NCBI GenBank assembly: GCA_963696875.1
Contig: CAVOLQ010000001.1
Span: 1 to 64,000 of the forward strand
Source: Albibacterium sp963696875
Lineage (GTDB): Bacteria > Bacteroidota > Bacteroidia > Sphingobacteriales > Sphingobacteriaceae
Length of the DNA stretch: 64,000 nt
Direction: 5' to 3'
The position numbers and the translations under genes are program-made. A model generated the notes under the pieces. It searched no databases and was not told where the DNA came from. It was given only the letters and a program-made list of their open reading frames with translations. Positions 44,631 to 52,945 of the stretch are shown in pieces (position 1 is the stretch's first letter; the number at the start of each line of letters is the position of its first letter).

Positions 44631-45975
44631 TTTGATCGGAAGGTTTACGATTCTTTGGGTTAAAGCGTCTTTTATTGCGTTTAGGATTTACCTTTTTTTC
44701 TTCCCCTGTTTTTGCAGTTTCTGGAGTACTTGTTTTATTCGCATCTACTTTAGGAGATATTTTCTTTGTAGGGGCAGGTTTTGGAGGCGTAAGTTTTTTT
44801 GTTTCCTTTTGATTTGCTGTTGCAGCATCTTTTGGTTTCTGTTTATTGCGGTTAATGGGGCGTTTTTTTCTTTTTGTTTCGTCCAAACGGGTTACGCTAT
44901 CTTGGCCGACTACATTTTCATAATCATATTCGACAACTTTTTCCCTTGGGGCGATATCTGCCATTATTACTTTTAAATCTTCTGGCTTTTTACCTTCCTT
45001 ATTCAATAGTTGAATTTCTTTAACCTGGTCGATATGAAGTGGAACCCAGTTTTCATCTCGTGGGTAAGCAAACCACATTAAACGTTTGAATATATCTGTT
45101 TTTTGCAAATAGGCAGGTCCTTTATTCGTTTCTAGCTTTTCTACATTATTTGGAATATCCTTTAAGGCGTCCATGTAAGAATCTAGTTCATAATTTAAAC
45201 AGCATTTTAATTTTCCGCATTGTCCTGCAAGCTTAAGGGTATTTAATGAGAGATTTTGATAGCGGGCGGCTGATGTAGAAACAGTTTTAAACTCGGTAAG
45301 CCATGTAGAGCAGCAAAGTTCCCTGCCACAAGATCCTATTCCACCCAAACGGCTTGCTTCTTGTCTCATTCCGATTTGGCGCATCTCAATTCTTACCCTA
45401 AAGGTTTCAGCCATCTTCTTGATCAGTTCACGAAAATCTACTCTACCTTCAGCGGTATAATAAAAAGTAGCCTTTGTTTTATCTCCTTGAAAGTCGACAT
45501 CACTGATTTTCATAGACAAACCAAGTTCCAGTGCAAAAGTTCTTGCTTGGTGCATGGTCTCCCATTCCAAATCTTTTGCTAACTGCCATTTATCGAAATC
45601 TGCATGAGTGGCTTTACGATATACTTTTTTAGAAACTAGGTCTTGATCTACTCTACTCTTTTTGAGCTGTAAGCGAACCAGTTCGCCAGTAAGTGAAACG
45701 TGACCTAAGTCGTAACCTCCCGTACTACTTTCTACTGCAACCAGTTCGCCCATTTCAAGATATAAATGATCTTGATTAATAAAGAATTCTTTTCTTGATC
45801 CCTTAAAACGAACTTCAATGATGTTAAAAGGTTTATAGTTTGCCGGCAAGTCCATTTGAGACAGCCAGTCATATACATCTAATTTATTGCATCCGTTGGT
45901 CATGCAAGAACCTTTATTTTCGCAGCCTTTTGGCGCGGTTCCTCCACCTCCAGATGAACATCCATTACATCCCAT
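44611..45975 (-). CDS. PSP1 / RicT (YaaT)-like protein with basic low-complexity tail
   Basis: 454 residues. The PSP1 domain (about 75-280) contains FYYTAEGRVDFRELIKKMAETFRVRIEMRQIGMRQEASRLGGIGSCGRELCC and LAGQCGKLKCCLNYE, the Cys-rich PSP1 hallmark. The N-terminus adds a Cys-rich stretch (GCNGCSSGGGG...GCENKGSC). Past about residue 345 the chain turns into a Lys/Pro-rich tail that is probably disordered. In Bacillus the RicT protein belongs to an Fe-S complex that guides RNase Y; here the Cys content fits metal or cluster binding. It overlaps gldH and follows holB by 3 bases. Confidence 0.87.
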   Translation of the reverse strand: MGCNGCSSGGGGTAPKGCENKGSCMTNGCNKLDVYDWLSQMDLPANYKPFNIIEVRFKGSRKEFFINQDHLYLEMGELVAVESSTGGYDLGHVSLTGELVRLQLKKSRVDQDLVSKKVYRKATHADFDKWQLAKDLEWETMHQARTFALELGLSMKISDVDFQGDKTKATFYYTAEGRVDFRELIKKMAETFRVRIEMRQIGMRQEASRLGGIGSCGRELCCSTWLTEFKTVSTSAARYQNLSLNTLKLAGQCGKLKCCLNYELDSYMDALKDIPNNVEKLETNKGPAYLQKTDIFKRLMWFAYPRDENWVPLHIDQVKEIQLLNKEGKKPEDLKVIMADIAPREKVVEYDYENVVGQDSVTRLDETKRKKRPINRNKQKPKDAATANQKETKKLTPPKPAPTKKISPKVDANKTSTPETAKTGEEKKVNPKRNKRRFNPKNRKPSDQNEKGKE

Positions 45976-45978
45976 AAT

Positions 45979-47124
45979 TTATATATATTGAGTCCCTTTC
46001 GGGAGCGTTTGATATTTTAAAAGTAATACTAATTGCAAAGATACATCTAAAAATAAGATTTTAGGATTTGCATTTCGTTCAATATTGTAGCTAGTTTCCT
46101 CTAAAAGAGTGATGAGTGCTTCAACTTGATCGTGATTAAATAGATCTGAAAAACGCTCAGCTAACGTCTCCTCTTTACCAGTCAAACGCACCATTTGACG
46201 TAAATTATTTTTAAGCAATAGAACTTCGCGCATTATATTGATGGCATAATGTATGAAACTTTTCTGGTTTTCCCTGCCCATTTTTGGGAATTCCTTTTCT
46301 ACTAATTCAACCAAACGTAAGCCATCGTTCTTAAAGCAAAGTAAAATCCAGGCCCGGAAGAGTTCGTAAAAGCTGTTGTGTGTATTTTCAGCCATTAAAG
46401 CCAATGCTTTTTCAATATTTCCGTCGCTGATAAATGCAATTTGCTTGGCTTGTTCTTCGTTGATGTTATACTGCCGCATCAAGAAATCCTTTATATCTTC
46501 TTCCTTTGGACCGTTTACTTTCACCAGCTGTGTACGGGAGAGGATGGTTGTCAAAATTTGATCTTGATTTTGGGCGACCAACAAGAACAATGTTTTTTGT
46601 GCAGGCTCTTCAATGAGTTTTAATAGTGCATTTCCATTTTTACCCAAGTGCTCTGGTAGCCACATAATGAGCACCTTGTATTCTGCCTCAAAAGGTTTAA
46701 GACTTAGGCTTTGAATAATTTGATGGCATTCTGCGATATTGATATTGGCTTGTTTGTTTTCTGCCTTTACGAAATTACGCCAATAATCGAAGCTTAAGTA
46801 AGGGTTCTCTAAAAATGCTTTTCGCCAATCGGCTATATAGGTTAAACTAGTTTCTTTATTATGTTTTGCGAAAAATGGAAAAGAGAAATGTAGGTCAGGA
46901 TGAATTATTTTGCTGTATTTCTTGCACGAAGAGCATTCTCCACAGCTATCATCTTTTAGTTTATTTTCACAATTTATATATTGAGCATAAGCCAGGGCTA
47001 AAGCGAGGCTTCCTGAGCTTTCCGGACCTAGAAACAATTGCGCATGACTAACGCGATTGTCTTTAATGGTCTGTATTAATTTATGTTTTATTGCCTTTTG
47101 GCCAATAATGTCTTTAAATTGCAT
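45979..47124 (-). CDS. holB: DNA polymerase III, delta' subunit
   Basis: 381 residues, clamp-loader AAA+ subunit. The order is canonical: QLFLGPESSGSLALALAYAQYI (a degenerate P-loop without the GKT, as in delta'), a four-Cys zinc site (CENKLKDDSCGECSSCKKY, about 50-68), LIMWLPEHLGKNGNALLKLIEEP, and LTTILSRTQLV (arginine sensor). It precedes the PSP1 gene by 3 bases, giving the conserved order holB-PSP1-gldH. Confidence 0.93.
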   Translation of the reverse strand: MQFKDIIGQKAIKHKLIQTIKDNRVSHAQLFLGPESSGSLALALAYAQYINCENKLKDDSCGECSSCKKYSKIIHPDLHFSFPFFAKHNKETSLTYIADWRKAFLENPYLSFDYWRNFVKAENKQANINIAECHQIIQSLSLKPFEAEYKVLIMWLPEHLGKNGNALLKLIEEPAQKTLFLLVAQNQDQILTTILSRTQLVKVNGPKEEDIKDFLMRQYNINEEQAKQIAFISDGNIEKALALMAENTHNSFYELFRAWILLCFKNDGLRLVELVEKEFPKMGRENQKSFIHYAINIMREVLLLKNNLRQMVRLTGKEETLAERFSDLFNHDQVEALITLLEETSYNIERNANPKILFLDVSLQLVLLLKYQTLPKGTQYI

Positions 47125-47187
47125 ATGTATTGCCTTTGCAAGCTGTAATATTACTTTTTATTGCGAGTAATATTTTCTTTTAAGCTG

Positions 47188-47195
47188 TATCTTTG
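47188..47195 (+). promoter_or_regulatory. -7 promoter element of ruvX
   Basis: TATCTTTG, exact TAnnTTTG, 26 bases before the ATG at 47222. Confidence 0.45.
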
Positions 47196-47221
47196 GATAG
47201 AATGAACAAATATATATAAAA

Positions 47222-47629
47222 ATGAGGATAATGGCCTTTGATTACGGTACAAAACGGATTGGCATTGCGGTTACCGATCCTTTACAAATCATTGCCACTG
47301 CGTTAACTACCGTACATCCAAATAATATTTTCGAGTTTCTAAAGAAATATATAGAGAATGAACCTGTTGAGCGCTTCATAGTAGGCAAGCCTTTGCAATT
47401 GGATGGTTCAGACTCTCAGTCTGCTTCCCATGTTGTAGGATTTATTCGTTCGTTGAAAAAACATTTCCCTTCTATTGATGTTGTTACAATCGACGAACGG
47501 TATACATCCAAGATGGCCTCGGCAGTTATTGCCCAAAGTGACTTTAGGAAATCAAAGAGGCAAGATAAATCCTTAATAGATCGAGTTTCGGCTGTAATCA
47601 TTTTACAAAGCTATATGGATAGTCAGTAG
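47222..47629 (+). CDS. ruvX: YqgF / RuvX Holliday-junction resolvase-like nuclease
   Basis: 135 residues, the full size of the YqgF family. Conserved stretches: MAFDYGTKRIGIAVTD (catalytic Asp), RFIVGKPLQLDGSDS (Gly-rich), VVTIDERYTSKMASA (Glu) and KRQDKSLIDRVSAVIILQSYM (last Asp/His region). In E. coli it helps pre-16S rRNA 5' processing. Divergent from holB and followed after 31 bases by an O-methyltransferase gene. Confidence 0.93.
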   Translation: MRIMAFDYGTKRIGIAVTDPLQIIATALTTVHPNNIFEFLKKYIENEPVERFIVGKPLQLDGSDSQSASHVVGFIRSLKKHFPSIDVVTIDERYTSKMASAVIAQSDFRKSKRQDKSLIDRVSAVIILQSYMDSQ

Positions 47630-47648
47630 GTCGTTTAATAGAAATTGC

Positions 47649-47656
47649 TATTTTTG
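47649..47656 (+). promoter_or_regulatory. -7 promoter element, near-leaderless O-methyltransferase gene
   Basis: TATTTTTG, exact TAnnTTTG, ending five bases before the ATG at 47661. Transcription would start at or very near the start codon. Confidence 0.45.
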
Positions 47657-47660
47657 CCAA

Positions 47661-48302
47661 ATGGATTTGTTTAGTAATAGTTTAGTCAGTTATTTAGAAC
47701 AGACCTGTGACCCGGAAAACGAGCTTTTAAAGCGGATCAATAGAGAGACGTATTTAAAAGAAACGATGCCTCAGATGCTTTCTGGTCACTATCAAGGTCG
47801 CTTGCTTAGCTTTTTGAGTAAGCTTATCAATCCCGCACGCATTTTGGAAATTGGTACGTTTACAGGCTATGCCACATTATGCCTGGCAGAGGGATTGAGC
47901 CAAGACGGGCGAATCCACACGATCGAAATTAATGAAGAGCTTGAACCAAGACTACTAGCATATTTTGAAGAGGCTGCATCTTCGAAAAAAATAGAGCTTC
48001 ATATCGGGGAAGCCCTGAAAATTATTCCTACCTTGAAAGATACTTTCGATCTGGTCTTTATAGATGCAGATAAGAAAAATAATTATAATTATTTTGAGTT
48101 GGTGTTGGGAAAAGTGCGACCTGGTGGATTGATCTTAATCGACAATGTACTATGGAAAGGTAAAGTCTTGGAAGAGAGCCCCGACAAACAAACACACAGT
48201 ATAATTGAATTGAATAATAAAATCGCTTCTGATCCTCGTATAGAAAAATTAATTCTTCCTATACGCGATGGATTATTTATGATTAGAAAGCGGAATTTAT
48301 AA
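47661..48302 (+). CDS. SAM-dependent O-methyltransferase (class I, Methyltransf_3)
   Basis: 213 residues of the cation-dependent catechol-O-methyltransferase-like family. Motifs: ILEIGTFTGYATLCLAEGL (SAM loop), IHTIEINEELEPRLLAYF, FDLVFIDADKKNNYNYFE (metal-binding Asp) and LILIDNVLWKGKVLE. Substrate is unknown; related bacterial enzymes modify phenolics or tRNA. The start codon is nearly leaderless. Confidence 0.9.
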   Translation: MDLFSNSLVSYLEQTCDPENELLKRINRETYLKETMPQMLSGHYQGRLLSFLSKLINPARILEIGTFTGYATLCLAEGLSQDGRIHTIEINEELEPRLLAYFEEAASSKKIELHIGEALKIIPTLKDTFDLVFIDADKKNNYNYFELVLGKVRPGGLILIDNVLWKGKVLEESPDKQTHSIIELNNKIASDPRIEKLILPIRDGLFMIRKRNL

Positions 48303-48320
48303 ATAAAAAAATAAAAAGAT

Positions 48321-48995
48321 ATGAGGTCTCTGATTCATCTTAAAAACTTCAAAACCTTAATCCTTGTTTCCGTTCTGTGCTTAATTTTCTCTTTTCCTGC
48401 TTCGGCACAAAAAAATTCTGCTGAAAAATACATCGAAGCACATAAAGAACGAGCAATAAAAATTATGGAGAAGTATGATATTCCCGCCAGCATTATATTA
48501 GGAGTTGCTATTCATGAAAGTGCATTCGGAAGCAGCAGATTAGCTCAATACCTCAATAATCATTTCGGAATAAAGGGGAAAAACAACAGTACCGAAATTA
48601 AATCGGCATATAAAGGTTACGAATCGGTGGATGAATCTTATATGGATTTTGTTCGAATCTTGCAGGAGCGGAAGCAGTTTAGCCATCTTTTTGATAAATT
48701 TGAAAGTTACGATTACAAAAATTGGGCATTAGGCATTGCAAGAGGAGGGTATGCAGCTAGTAAAACATGGCCTGCACAAGTAATCGGCATTATTAAGAAA
48801 TATGAGCTAGATCAGTTCGATCAACCAAAAACAGCCGAAATCGATGCGGCTTTTAAAACTAAACCTTATATTGTAAAACCTGGAGATACTCTTCCCGAAA
48901 TTGCCGGAAAATTCAACACAACGGTGAATGAAATTCAGAGTAATAATGGATTACGGTCAACCCGATTACAAATTGGACAAGAATTATTACTCTAA
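48321..48995 (+). CDS. Glucosaminidase-domain peptidoglycan hydrolase with LysM
   Basis: 224 residues. A signal peptide ends near FPASAQ (about residue 29). The glucosaminidase (GH73-type) domain has KYDIPASIILGVAIHESAFGSSRLAQ with the catalytic Glu (about 67) and NNHFGIKG. The C-terminal LysM (about 177-224; YIVKPGDTLPEIAGKFNTTVNEI) binds peptidoglycan. It cuts GlcNAc-MurNAc bonds. The next gene encodes a longer paralogue with the same domain order, 7 bases downstream. Confidence 0.9.
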   Translation: MRSLIHLKNFKTLILVSVLCLIFSFPASAQKNSAEKYIEAHKERAIKIMEKYDIPASIILGVAIHESAFGSSRLAQYLNNHFGIKGKNNSTEIKSAYKGYESVDESYMDFVRILQERKQFSHLFDKFESYDYKNWALGIARGGYAASKTWPAQVIGIIKKYELDQFDQPKTAEIDAAFKTKPYIVKPGDTLPEIAGKFNTTVNEIQSNNGLRSTRLQIGQELLL

Positions 48996-49002
48996 TATAT
49001 TT

Positions 49003-49857
49003 ATGAAGAAAGTTTTATGGCTTTGTTTTTTTCTCTTTTCTTTGGCTTCTTGCTTGCCCAAACAGAAGCTTTCTCAAAGAATGTCACCTAGGGAAAGTAT
49101 TCCCGCTGAACCCAAGACTTCAACATCGACACCCCCACCTCCTTTAAGGACTAGCCCGGCATTACCATTAAATGCTTCCGCGGAAGCTTATATTGCTCAA
49201 TTCAAAGATATCGCTATTCGGGAAATGAATGAATATGGTATCCCCGCAAGCATAAAGCTTGCTCAAGCTTTATTAGAATCTGGAAATGGGAACAGTACTT
49301 TAGCACGACAAGGAAACAATCATTTCGGCATTAAATGCGCTTCGGGATGGACGGGTAACCGCATTTTTAAAGATGATGACGAAGTCGACGATTGCTTCAG
49401 AGTATACCGCCATCCTGAGGAATCCTATCGGGACCATTCCGAGTTTTTGTTGAGAAAACGTTATGCGAATTTATTCGAATTAGATAAAAATGACTACGTA
49501 AGCTGGGCCAAAGGGTTAAAGTCTGCAGGTTATGCGACAAATCCCAAATATGCGGACCTACTTGTGAGTTTAATTGAACGCTATAGACTTTTTCAGTATG
49601 ATTCGTCGGAATCCAAGGTGGAAAAAATACAAAGAGAGGAAAGAGTATTCAGCGAAATAATCGAAAATATTCCCAATGAAGTAAAAGATGCTTCTGCAAA
49701 ACCTCCTGTTGCGATGCAAATCCATGAAGTAAAGCGCGGAGAAACTTTGTTTGCTATAGCCAAACAATACAACATTACAATTGATATGCTTAAGCAATTG
49801 AATAATATTAAAGGTGATGGGGTTATGGCAGGACAACTTTTATTGATCTCTATTTGA
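49003..49857 (+). CDS. Glucosaminidase-domain lipoprotein with LysM
   Basis: 284 residues from the ATG at 49003, the start of a lipoprotein signal (FSLASC, Cys about 17); the frame is open upstream into the previous gene but the signal peptide decides the start. After a Pro/Thr/Ser-rich linker comes the glucosaminidase domain (YGIPASIKLAQALLESGNGNSTLARQGNNHFGIKCASGW) with the catalytic Glu, and a C-terminal LysM (about 238-284; HEVKRGETLFAIAKQYNITIDML). It is a tandem paralogue of the preceding gene, anchored to the membrane rather than freely secreted. Confidence 0.9.
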   Translation: MKKVLWLCFFLFSLASCLPKQKLSQRMSPRESIPAEPKTSTSTPPPPLRTSPALPLNASAEAYIAQFKDIAIREMNEYGIPASIKLAQALLESGNGNSTLARQGNNHFGIKCASGWTGNRIFKDDDEVDDCFRVYRHPEESYRDHSEFLLRKRYANLFELDKNDYVSWAKGLKSAGYATNPKYADLLVSLIERYRLFQYDSSESKVEKIQREERVFSEIIENIPNEVKDASAKPPVAMQIHEVKRGETLFAIAKQYNITIDMLKQLNNIKGDGVMAGQLLLISI

Positions 49858-49919
49858 AGCAATTGTTAAAAAGTGTAAAAAATTTAAAATTAAGCTTTTT
49901 CCTATGTAGTTTTACAAAA

Positions 49920-50660
49920 GTGAGATTTAAGCTAATTTTTTTCTTTGCCTTTTTATATACATCTATCGCCTTTGCACAGCAAGGAGTAAAAGGGGTGATA
50001 TTAGATGTGAATACTAAGCAACGCGTTGCTGGGGTATATTTGTATAATACGACGAATAAAGAAGGAGTTTTCAATAATTTAAAGGGAGAATTTGATATTT
50101 TAGCTCAAGAAGGAGATGTGCTAATTTTGGCTAAGGAAGGCTACTTCCCAGATACCATTAAGGTTCAAAATCAATCTACTTTGCTCTTAAGTCTTCAGCG
50201 TTCTTCAATTTGGCTGAAAGATGTTCATGTGATGGCAAGAAAATCGCCTCAAGAAGCACTTGAAGAGAAAAAGGCCGATTTTGAATCTGCTTATAAAAAA
50301 GGGAATACGGGTCCATTCCTTACAAGTGGAAGCGGGGGTGCTGGATTAAGCATTGACGCATTATATTCGCTGATCAGTCGTGAAGGGAAAAATGCGAGAT
50401 ATTTGCAGGAGATTATTGAACGAGACTATAGGGATGCGATAATTGACTACCGCTTCACTTCCTATTTAGTAAAAAGCTTAACCGACCTGGAGGATAAAGA
50501 ATTGGAAGACTTTATGTTTCGATTTAGGCCAAGCTATTATTTTATCCTTAATTCTAACGATTATGCCTTGGGGGTATATATCAAAAAATGCTTCGAAAGC
50601 TATGTGCGAGACCCGAATATATTGAGAGTCCCCAACCTTTCTGAAGAACTGGATGAATAA
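49920..50660 (+). CDS. Carboxypeptidase-regulatory-like domain surface protein
   Basis: 246 residues from a GTG at 49920 (MRFKLIFFFAFLYTSIAFAQ), chosen because it opens a perfect signal peptide; a TTG at 49854 would add 22 residues and overlap the previous stop. Residues about 22-105 form a CarboxypepD_reg-like beta-sandwich (VKGVILDVNTKQRVAGVYLYNTTNKEG). The rest is helical and unassigned (DRL-like repeats absent). Such domains sit at the N-terminus of TonB receptors, but no barrel is present, so it is an orphan surface or periplasmic protein. Confidence 0.78.
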   Translation: MRFKLIFFFAFLYTSIAFAQQGVKGVILDVNTKQRVAGVYLYNTTNKEGVFNNLKGEFDILAQEGDVLILAKEGYFPDTIKVQNQSTLLLSLQRSSIWLKDVHVMARKSPQEALEEKKADFESAYKKGNTGPFLTSGSGGAGLSIDALYSLISREGKNARYLQEIIERDYRDAIIDYRFTSYLVKSLTDLEDKELEDFMFRFRPSYYFILNSNDYALGVYIKKCFESYVRDPNILRVPNLSEELDE

Positions 50661-50721
50661 ACTATTGCGGCTTTTTAAAATGCAGTTTACCTAGTATTTA
50701 TTGTTAAAAAGGATTTTATTC

Positions 50722-50751
50722 TTGCTGACCTCGATGCTTTCCTTATTTTTG
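50722..50751 (+). promoter_or_regulatory. Bacteroidota promoter, near-leaderless DUF3078 gene
   Basis: TTG (50722-50724), a 19-base spacer and TATTTTTG (50744-50751) fit both consensus boxes. The ATG at 50759 lies only 7 bases after the -7 box, so the mRNA leader would be almost nil. Confidence 0.6.
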
Positions 50752-50758
50752 CATTACT

Positions 50759-51739
50759 ATGAAGAAGTTATACCCGTTTATTATATTTTTATTAGGCATT
50801 TGCACTAGCTTCTTTGCTCAGGCGCAAAACTTAGATGAACTTAGACAAGTGCCTCCTAAAGATGCATTGAAAACTAATATTCCTCCTCTTGCTCTCCAAG
50901 AAGTAATAATTCCGCAAAAAACATTGAGCCTGGAAGTTGATTACTGGCGAAGTTGGACTTCTTTTGGAATAAACGCAAACCAAGCCTCTTTTAGCGACAA
51001 TTGGAATGGGGGAGGTGTTAACTCAATCTCTGTAGGTGGGATTTTCGATCATAAGTCGGAATATGTAAGAGATGATAAAAGTTTTTTAAGCCAGGTGGTC
51101 CTTCAATATGGTAAAGTGAAAAATAAAGACCAATCGGCCAGAAAAAGCAATGACCGTATTTTTTGGGATAATAAAGCCGCTTTAAAGTTTTCTAAAAACT
51201 GGTCCTTCTTTGCCTCACTTGCTCTTGAAACGCAGTTTGATGTGGGGTATTCATACACTAAAAATCAATTTGGAGAAGAAGTAAGAAGTGCGCCGATCTC
51301 CAACTTTATGGCCCCTGGATACATCACAGAATCAATAGGTCTTGAGTTCAAGCCAGATAAATCTTTTTCATTACGATTTGGTACTGGTACCGCCCGACAA
51401 ACTTTTATTTTAGACGACCGCTTGGTTTTTGATAATGCTCCAAATTTCGGGGTCGAATCGGGAAAGAGATTCAAAAATGAACTTGCTTTTCAAGTCGTTG
51501 CTAATTTGGATAAAAACGTAGGAAGCAACTTGAATTTAAAAGCACGTTATGCATTTTTCGCAAACTATGAGGAAATAAAAGATGCCTCACACCGTTTGGA
51601 TGCTACCCTAACCGCCAGGGTAAGCCGAGTGGTTAATGTATCCTTAAGTACGGTTGTTTGGTATGATAAGAATGTAGTTAAAGATGTTCAAGTTAGTGAA
51701 AACCTTGCTCTAGGAATCATGTACAAATTTCCAAGGTAG
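50759..51739 (+). CDS. DUF3078 outer-membrane beta-barrel protein
   Basis: 326 residues with a signal peptide ending SFFAQAQ (about residue 22). The DUF3078 signature W-x-G-G is in ASFSDNWNGGGVNSISVGGIF, followed by long amphipathic strands typical of an outer-membrane barrel and the terminal strand ENLALGIMYKFPR. Function is unknown. It starts its own transcript and is followed 53 bases later by an amidase gene. Confidence 0.88.
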   Translation: MKKLYPFIIFLLGICTSFFAQAQNLDELRQVPPKDALKTNIPPLALQEVIIPQKTLSLEVDYWRSWTSFGINANQASFSDNWNGGGVNSISVGGIFDHKSEYVRDDKSFLSQVVLQYGKVKNKDQSARKSNDRIFWDNKAALKFSKNWSFFASLALETQFDVGYSYTKNQFGEEVRSAPISNFMAPGYITESIGLEFKPDKSFSLRFGTGTARQTFILDDRLVFDNAPNFGVESGKRFKNELAFQVVANLDKNVGSNLNLKARYAFFANYEEIKDASHRLDATLTARVSRVVNVSLSTVVWYDKNVVKDVQVSENLALGIMYKFPR

Positions 51740-51792
51740 TACAGAAATAAAAACTATCTTCCTTTGTGTTAAAAATAAAGCTTAGTGATATA

Positions 51793-52662
51793 ATGAAAGC
51801 GTTTAGAATTGAATTTTTAGCGATATTTTTTTTGTTGCTTTTTGTCTCTTGCTCTACAAACAGATTTGCAAAGACCAATAAAGTATATACACATACCGTC
51901 AAAGAAATGGTTGAAGTTATAACCGAACCTCTGCCTCCTCCAGCTTTGCCTTCACCAGAAGTGTTTGTTGAAGGTGAGGTATTTGTTGCGGGAGTAGAAG
52001 GAAAGCGGGATGATCTCGACTGGGTTGGTACTGTGAATTTCAATTTGCGCAAGCCAGATTATGTTATTATCCATCACACTGCTCAGGATAGCACAGAACA
52101 AACACTTCGTACTTTTACATTGACGCATACACAAGTAAGTGCACATTATGTGATAGGTAGAGATGGTAAGACCTATCAAATGCTGAACGACTATTTACGT
52201 GCATGGCATGCTGGAAATTCAAGATGGGGAAAAGTGACAGATATGAATTCTCATTCAATTGGCATCGAGCTTGACAATAATGGAAGAGAGCCATTTTCAA
52301 CTGTTCAAATCCATAGCCTATTGAAACTGTTGGATACATTAAAAACTAACTATGCTATTCCGCAAGCTAACTTTATAGGCCACTCAGATATAGCTCCGCA
52401 ACGGAAGCAGGATCCAAGTGTACATTTTCCTTGGAAAATATTGGCTGATAGCGGTTATGGACTTTGGTATGATGAGTTTTTGATCGATCCGCCTGAGGGT
52501 TTTGATCCCGCATTAGCTTTGCGAATCATTGGCTATGACACCAGAAACCTGTCAGCTGCTATCGTTGCGTTTAAGCGACATTATATTCAGTCGGATATAA
52601 GTCCTGAACTTACCACATTAGACTTGCAGATCTTGTATAACTTGTTTTTAAAACAAGAATAA
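51793..52662 (+). CDS. N-acetylmuramoyl-L-alanine amidase (Amidase_2) lipoprotein
   Basis: 289 residues from the ATG at 51793, which opens a lipoprotein signal (LLFVSC, Cys about 18). After a Pro-rich linker comes the amidase_2/PGRP fold (about 78-225): VIIHHTAQDS and VSAHYVIGRDGKTYQML (zinc His), AWHAGNSRW, and FIGHSDIAPQRKQDPSVHFPW (zinc His and catalytic Lys/Asp). It cuts the bond between MurNAc and the peptide stem, or recycles anhydro-muropeptides. Confidence 0.92.
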   Translation: MKAFRIEFLAIFFLLLFVSCSTNRFAKTNKVYTHTVKEMVEVITEPLPPPALPSPEVFVEGEVFVAGVEGKRDDLDWVGTVNFNLRKPDYVIIHHTAQDSTEQTLRTFTLTHTQVSAHYVIGRDGKTYQMLNDYLRAWHAGNSRWGKVTDMNSHSIGIELDNNGREPFSTVQIHSLLKLLDTLKTNYAIPQANFIGHSDIAPQRKQDPSVHFPWKILADSGYGLWYDEFLIDPPEGFDPALALRIIGYDTRNLSAAIVAFKRHYIQSDISPELTTLDLQILYNLFLKQE

Positions 52663-52667
52663 GGTGT

Positions 52668-52704
52668 AAAAAAAAAGAGAGGCGGTTGATCAACCAGCCT
52701 CTCT
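52668..52704 (-). terminator. Minus-strand intrinsic terminator with no annotated gene upstream
   Basis: AGAGAGGC (52697-52704, minus sense) pairs with GCCTCTCT (52676-52683); the loop is itself the palindrome GGTTGATCAACC. It ends in a nine-base U run on the minus strand (A9 at 52668-52676). Read on the plus strand there is no U tract, so it does not serve the amidase gene. Confidence 0.85.
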
Positions 52705-52900
52705 CTAGATACTAAAACAAACTATACTTAATAAAGGGCTTCGCATCTTTGGGGAAATGGATGCCTTTATATAAAAGTATATGGAAATTCTGTGCCAAAC
52801 ATTATGAATCTAGTTAATAGGCGCTTAATTAGACTTGTTTATTTATCTTTAATCCCGTTTTGAATTTACGTGTAGAATCAATTCTACAGTTTGTTTATAA
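52668..52900 (-). ncRNA. Candidate small RNA ending at the orphan terminator
   Basis: The minus strand of this 240-base gap holds only frames of about a dozen codons, yet ends in a textbook terminator. A transcript of roughly 150-230 bases is therefore inferred; the 5' end given is only a placeholder. No consensus promoter was found on that strand: the nearest are imperfect TAxxx-GTTTG boxes. No resemblance to a known RNA family was seen. Confidence 0.25.
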
Positions 52901-52932
52901 ACCATCAATATCGTTTATTCAGCAAATTTATC

Positions 52933-52940
52933 TAATTTTG
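52933..52940 (+). promoter_or_regulatory. -7 promoter element, near-leaderless hypothetical gene
   Basis: TAATTTTG, exact TAnnTTTG, ending five bases before the ATG at 52946; transcription should begin at about the start codon. Confidence 0.45.
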
Positions 52941-52945
52941 CCCGA

